From the NCBI GenBank assembly GCA_946494345.1, contig CAMMBX010000060.1, positions 1 through 7,247 on the forward strand: a DNA stretch of 7,247 nt. The letters run 5' to 3'. The position numbers were made by a program, and so were the translations under genes. This stretch comes from an uncultured Mycoplasmatota bacterium. GTDB lineage: Bacteria > Bacillota_I > Bacilli_A > RF39 > UBA660. The notes under the pieces were generated by a model that was not told where the DNA came from, did no database searches, and was given only the letters and a program-made list of their open reading frames with translations. This document shows, piece by piece, positions 5,237-7,247 of this stretch; the stretch's first letter is position 1; every line of letters starts with the position of its first letter.

Positions 5237-6139
5237 ATGAAGAATACTCTTTTTTATTACTATCATCTTAATCCGGAAAAAATCATAAAAAAGGACAATT
5301 ATTATTATTTTGAAATTGATAACTATACCTACTATCTCTGTTTAGCAAATAAACCTATAGAATATATTAATGAATTATTAGTACTTAATAAAAGCCTTAT
5401 TAATAGTAATTTCATGATAATTATGTTAAACATTAACAAGCAAGCTATAAGTTTAATTAATAATTATTACTATATCCTTTTTAGAGGAATAAAAGGCCAT
5501 AATTTTGATATTAAAGATTTTTATTATCCAATATATTGCTATGGAGAAAATCTTAATTTAAAGCTATTAAATCATAGTAATTGGGGAAATCTATGGAGTA
5601 GCAAAATAGATTATTTTGAGTATCAAAAAGAATATATCAAAGTAAAGTACAAAATACTTTACCAAACTTTAGATTATTTTATAGGATTAAGTGAAAATGC
5701 TATTAGTTATTTCTATGCCACAAATACCTATTTAAACAAAGAATATAATGATAATTTAGTAGTAGCAAGAAGAAGAATAGACTTAGAAGATCAAAGCTTC
5801 TATAATCCTCTAAATATTGTTATAGACAACAAAGCAAGAGATAGTTCCGAGTTTCTTAAGTATCTTTTTATTAAAGATACTTATACATATGATTTTTTAG
5901 ATGAGTTTTTAACAAACTTAAATTACAGTTCATATCAGTATGGCCTTTTAATATCAAGACTTTTATTTCCTAGTCATTATTTTGATATTTATGAAAAAAT
6001 AATAAATGGAACTATAAAGGAAAAAGAGATAGTCAAAATTTTAAATAAAACAGAAGAATATGAAAGATTTTTAAAATATATTTATGATTTTATAAACACA
6101 AAAAAGCCAATTTTAAAAATAGACTGGCTAGATTCTTAA
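5237..6139 (+). CDS. yutH: YutH-like spore coat protein (CotS/kinase-fold family)
   Basis: Encodes 300 residues. The middle and C-terminal parts resemble YutH of the CotS group, spore-coat relatives of aminoglycoside-phosphotransferase-fold kinases. Matching stretches include WGNLWSSKIDYFEYQ (116-130), YFIGLSENAISY (147-158), NPLNIVIDNKARDSSEFLKY (190-209) and SRLLFPSHYFDIYE (240-253). The usual kinase HGD catalytic loop is not visible; VARRRIDLEDQ (176-186) stands near its place, so catalysis is doubtful. The sequence is strikingly Tyr- and Asn-rich (about 39 Tyr in 300), especially in the N-terminal 100 residues. The ribosome binding site GAGG (5225-5228) is 8 bases before the ATG. Neighbouring yunB, yutD and a YutI-like gene repeat the B. 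subtilis yut/yun neighbourhood, which strengthens the call. I saw no mother-cell promoter with correct spacing. Confidence 0.62.
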   Translation: MKNTLFYYYHLNPEKIIKKDNYYYFEIDNYTYYLCLANKPIEYINELLVLNKSLINSNFMIIMLNINKQAISLINNYYYILFRGIKGHNFDIKDFYYPIYCYGENLNLKLLNHSNWGNLWSSKIDYFEYQKEYIKVKYKILYQTLDYFIGLSENAISYFYATNTYLNKEYNDNLVVARRRIDLEDQSFYNPLNIVIDNKARDSSEFLKYLFIKDTYTYDFLDEFLTNLNYSSYQYGLLISRLLFPSHYFDIYEKIINGTIKEKEIVKILNKTEEYERFLKYIYDFINTKKPILKIDWLDS

Positions 6140-6375
6140 TTAATATTTCTTACTTCTTTAACTTCTGGTATTTCATTCATAATCATTTGTTCAATTCCAT
6201 CTTTTAAAGTAACATCTAAGAAAACACAGTCAGAACAAGCTCCTCCAAGACTAACATAGACAATACCATCTTCAAATTTAACATATTCTAATGTTCCACC
6301 GTCACTAATTAAAAAGGGTTTTAATTCATTTATTATACTTTTAATTTTATCTTCAATTTTCTCATTTCCCATCAT
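6136..6375 (-). CDS. yutI: NifU-like iron-sulfur cluster scaffold protein (YutI type)
   Basis: Encodes 79 residues, the length of stand-alone NifU C-terminal-domain proteins such as B. subtilis YutI. These bind or transfer an iron-sulfur cluster in the cytoplasm through a CxxC pair. Signature parts are LKPFLISDGG (18-27), the cluster motif GGACSDC with Cys47 and Cys50 (44-50), and TLKDGIEQMIMNEIPEVKEV (56-75). The Pro that often follows the second Cys is replaced by Val. The frame is open further upstream to 6453, but that would run through this gene's own promoter; GAGGA (6385-6381) sits 5 bases before the ATG at 6375. The next codon is also ATG, giving 78 residues. The gene is convergent with the yutH-like gene, sharing four bases, and divergent from the S1 gene. 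Confidence 0.92.
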   Translation of the reverse strand: MMGNEKIEDKIKSIINELKPFLISDGGTLEYVKFEDGIVYVSLGGACSDCVFLDVTLKDGIEQMIMNEIPEVKEVRNIN

Positions 6376-6380
6376 CGTAG

Positions 6381-6387
6381 TCCTCGC
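6381..6387 (-). promoter_or_regulatory. Ribosome binding site deciding the NifU-like start
   Basis: On the minus strand the site reads GCGAGGA, 5 bases from the first and 8 bases from the second of two adjacent ATG codons. It excludes the longer open frame that begins at 6453. Confidence 0.7.
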
Positions 6388-6406
6388 TTTCAATGTTATT
6401 AAATCT

Positions 6407-6435
6407 ATTATAGACACATTTATTAAGAATGTAAA
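6407..6435 (-). promoter_or_regulatory. SigA promoter of the NifU-like gene
   Basis: On the minus strand TTTACA (6435-6430) and a perfect TATAAT (6412-6407) are separated by exactly 17 bases. Transcription would start near 6400, giving a leader of about 25 bases. Confidence 0.85.
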
Positions 6436-6437
6436 GG

Positions 6438-6466
6438 TTGTAAGAATCCCCATTTTTTGATATAAT
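6438..6466 (+). promoter_or_regulatory. SigA promoter of the S1-domain gene
   Basis: TTGTAA (6438-6443) and a perfect TATAAT (6461-6466) are 17 bases apart. The predicted start near 6473 leaves only about 13 bases before the ATG, just enough to include GAGG (6474-6477). Its -35 lies two bases from the -35 of the divergent promoter. Confidence 0.8.
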
Positions 6467-6485
6467 ATACTTAGAGGTTAATTGT

Positions 6486-6839
6486 ATGGAGAAAGAATAT
6501 AAAGAAGGTTCCATTGTATTAGGGACAGTTACAGGTATAAAAGATTATGGTATCTTCGTGAAATTAGATAATCATCACAATGGACTTATACATATTTCTG
6601 AAATAGGAAATCATTATATAGATGACTTAAATAAATATGTTGAATTAAATGAGTTAATAAGAGTAAAAATAATAGAAAAAAGTAGTGAAAATATGTTTAA
6701 GTTAAGTATAAAAAATGTTGATTATAGAATTACAAAAAGAAATGGAAGCAAGATAAAAGAAACTGAAAAAGGGTTCAATACTTTAGCTTTACACCTTGAT
6801 TATTGGATAAATAGAGAGCTAGAAAGTCTAAAAAAGTAA
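6486..6839 (+). CDS. S1-domain RNA-binding protein (YugI/CvfD type)
   Basis: Encodes 117 residues. Residues 5-77 are a complete S1 (OB-fold) RNA-binding domain: KEGSIVLGTVTGIKDYGIFVKL (6-27), then GLIHISEIG (33-41), the V-x-L-N-x-x-I-x-V-K-I strand (52-62) and MFKLSI (70-75). A short tail ends in GFNTLALHLDYWINREL (96-112), resembling the conserved C-terminal patch of the YugI (general stress protein 13) and CvfD proteins, which are small S1 regulators that associate with RNA or ribosomes. The single domain and length fit these rather than ribosomal protein S1 or PNPase. The ribosome binding site GAGG is 8 bases before the ATG. The gene has its own promoter. No terminator is obvious before the tRNA operon promoter, so some read-through into the tRNAs is possible. 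Confidence 0.85.
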   Translation: MEKEYKEGSIVLGTVTGIKDYGIFVKLDNHHNGLIHISEIGNHYIDDLNKYVELNELIRVKIIEKSSENMFKLSIKNVDYRITKRNGSKIKETEKGFNTLALHLDYWINRELESLKK

Positions 6840-6868
6840 AAAAAATCCAAAAATGTTTCAATATTTTA

Positions 6869-6897
6869 TTGACATTCCTGCAATTAACTGGTATATT
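6869..6897 (+). promoter_or_regulatory. Promoter of the tRNA operon
   Basis: A consensus TTGACA (6869-6874) and TATATT (6892-6897) are 17 bases apart, with TGG directly before the -10 as an extended element. The predicted start near 6904 is about 14 bases before the first tRNA. The -35 lies inside an inverted repeat (6852-6876). Confidence 0.88.
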
Positions 6898-6917
6898 TAA
6901 TTCTGTCAAACGGTTTT

Positions 6918-6994
6918 GGGCGATTAGCTCAGTTGGTTAGAGCACTTGCCTTACAAGCAAGGGGTCATAGGTTCGAGTCCTATATCGCCCACCA
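6918..6994 (+). tRNA. tRNA-Val (anticodon TAC)
   Basis: This 77-base cloverleaf has acceptor GGGCGAT/ATCGCCC, a T-arm with GTTCGAGTC, anticodon stem CTTGC/GCAAG variant and loop CTTACAA, giving TAC at 6952-6954. CCA is encoded. It is the first gene of the cluster. Confidence 0.96.
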
Positions 6995-7001
6995 TTATGT
7001 T

Positions 7002-7077
7002 GCCGAAATAGCTCAATTGGTAGAGCAACTGATTTGTAATCAGTAGGTTACGGGTTCGATTCCTGTTTTCGGCACCA
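7002..7077 (+). tRNA. tRNA-Thr (anticodon TGT)
   Basis: This 76-base cloverleaf has acceptor GCCGAAA/TTTCGGC, anticodon stem ACTGA/TCAGT and loop TTTGTAA, giving TGT at 7035-7037. CCA is encoded. It follows tRNA-Val after 7 bases. Confidence 0.96.
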
Positions 7078-7089
7078 TTTTATTATGTC

Positions 7090-7173
7090 GGAGAGATAGC
7101 GAAGTGGCTAAACGCGACAGACTGTAAATCTGTTCCTTCGGGTTCGATGGTTCGAATCCATCTCTCTCCACCA
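7090..7173 (+). tRNA. tRNA-Tyr (anticodon GTA)
   Basis: This 84-base class II tRNA has the long variable arm expected for bacterial tRNA-Tyr. The acceptor is GGAGAGA/TCTCTCC, the anticodon stem ACAGA/TCTGT and the loop CTGTAAA, giving GTA at 7124-7126. CCA is encoded. It follows tRNA-Thr after 12 bases. Confidence 0.96.
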
Positions 7174-7195
7174 TAGTTTATATAGAATATATTAT

Positions 7196-7247
7196 TGCCT
7201 CGTAGCCAAGTGGTAAGGCATCAGACTTTGACTCTGACATGCGTTAG
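7196..7247 (+). tRNA. tRNA-Gln (anticodon TTG), truncated by the window end
   Basis: The 5' acceptor strand TGCCTCG, D-arm (GCC...GGC) and anticodon arm TCAGA-CTTTGAC-TCTGA (anticodon TTG at 7228-7230) are present. The T-arm and 3' acceptor strand lie beyond the window. The unusual U at position 1 is characteristic of tRNA-Gln. Confidence 0.9.

Noticed and set aside
6376..6453. N-terminal extension of the NifU-like protein
   Set aside because: The extension would start upstream of the gene's own near-perfect promoter and has no family similarity. A ribosome binding site sits at the ATG at 6375.
1..7247. Mycoplasma-type genetic code (TGA as Trp)
   Set aside because: Trp is encoded by TGG throughout, and the XRE gene ends in TGA at a position that fits its family length.

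Overview
This window comes from a strongly AT-rich, endospore-forming Firmicute that uses the standard bacterial code. Trp is TGG throughout, and the small regulator gene ends in TGA, so a Mycoplasma-type code is unlikely. The sporulation sigma factor SigG, YlmC/YmxH, YunB and a YutH-like coat protein mark a spore former. The AT bias, the small gene sizes and the sortase-type surface protein suggest a gut-type Bacilli/Erysipelotrichia-like lineage; that placement is inference.

Layout, left to right. (1) 1-1000: a secreted protein with a signal peptide, a Pro/Glu linker and an atypical sorting motif (NPNTSD), closed by a clear intrinsic terminator. (2) 1041-1379: a 66-residue XRE-type regulator on the minus strand, divergent from sigG. 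The shared intergenic region holds a perfect 13-bp palindrome overlapping a possible forespore-type -35 element. (3) 1380-3170: sigG - ylmC - yunB, probably one sporulation operon. (4) 3171-3526: a YutD-family gene with its own extended -10 promoter and a terminator. (5) 3531-5200: a DUF1292 gene plus a 434-residue coiled-coil protein I do not recognise; their terminator hairpin overlaps the last codons of the second gene. (6) 5237-6375: a YutH-like gene convergent with a NifU-like iron-sulfur protein gene (YutI type), with overlapping stop codons. (7) 6407-6839: divergent back-to-back promoters for the nifU-like gene and an S1-domain RNA-binding protein gene (YugI/CvfD type). (8) 6869-7247: a promoter and a tRNA operon Val(TAC)-Thr(TGT)-Tyr(GTA)-Gln(TTG), the last cut by the window end.

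Together the genes look like a compacted fusion of two Bacillus subtilis neighbourhoods: sigG-ylm and the yut/yun cluster (yunB, yutD, yutH, yutI). Late forespore transcription (SigG), spore-associated functions (YlmC, YunB, YutH) and housekeeping genes (YutD, NifU-like, S1 protein, tRNAs) are interleaved. Each housekeeping block has a recognisable SigA-like promoter. The most unexplained items are the coiled-coil protein with its duplicated short motifs and the possible XRE control of sigG. No CRISPR array, insertion sequence, rRNA gene or recognisable riboswitch was seen, and no gene-free stretch exceeds 300 bases.
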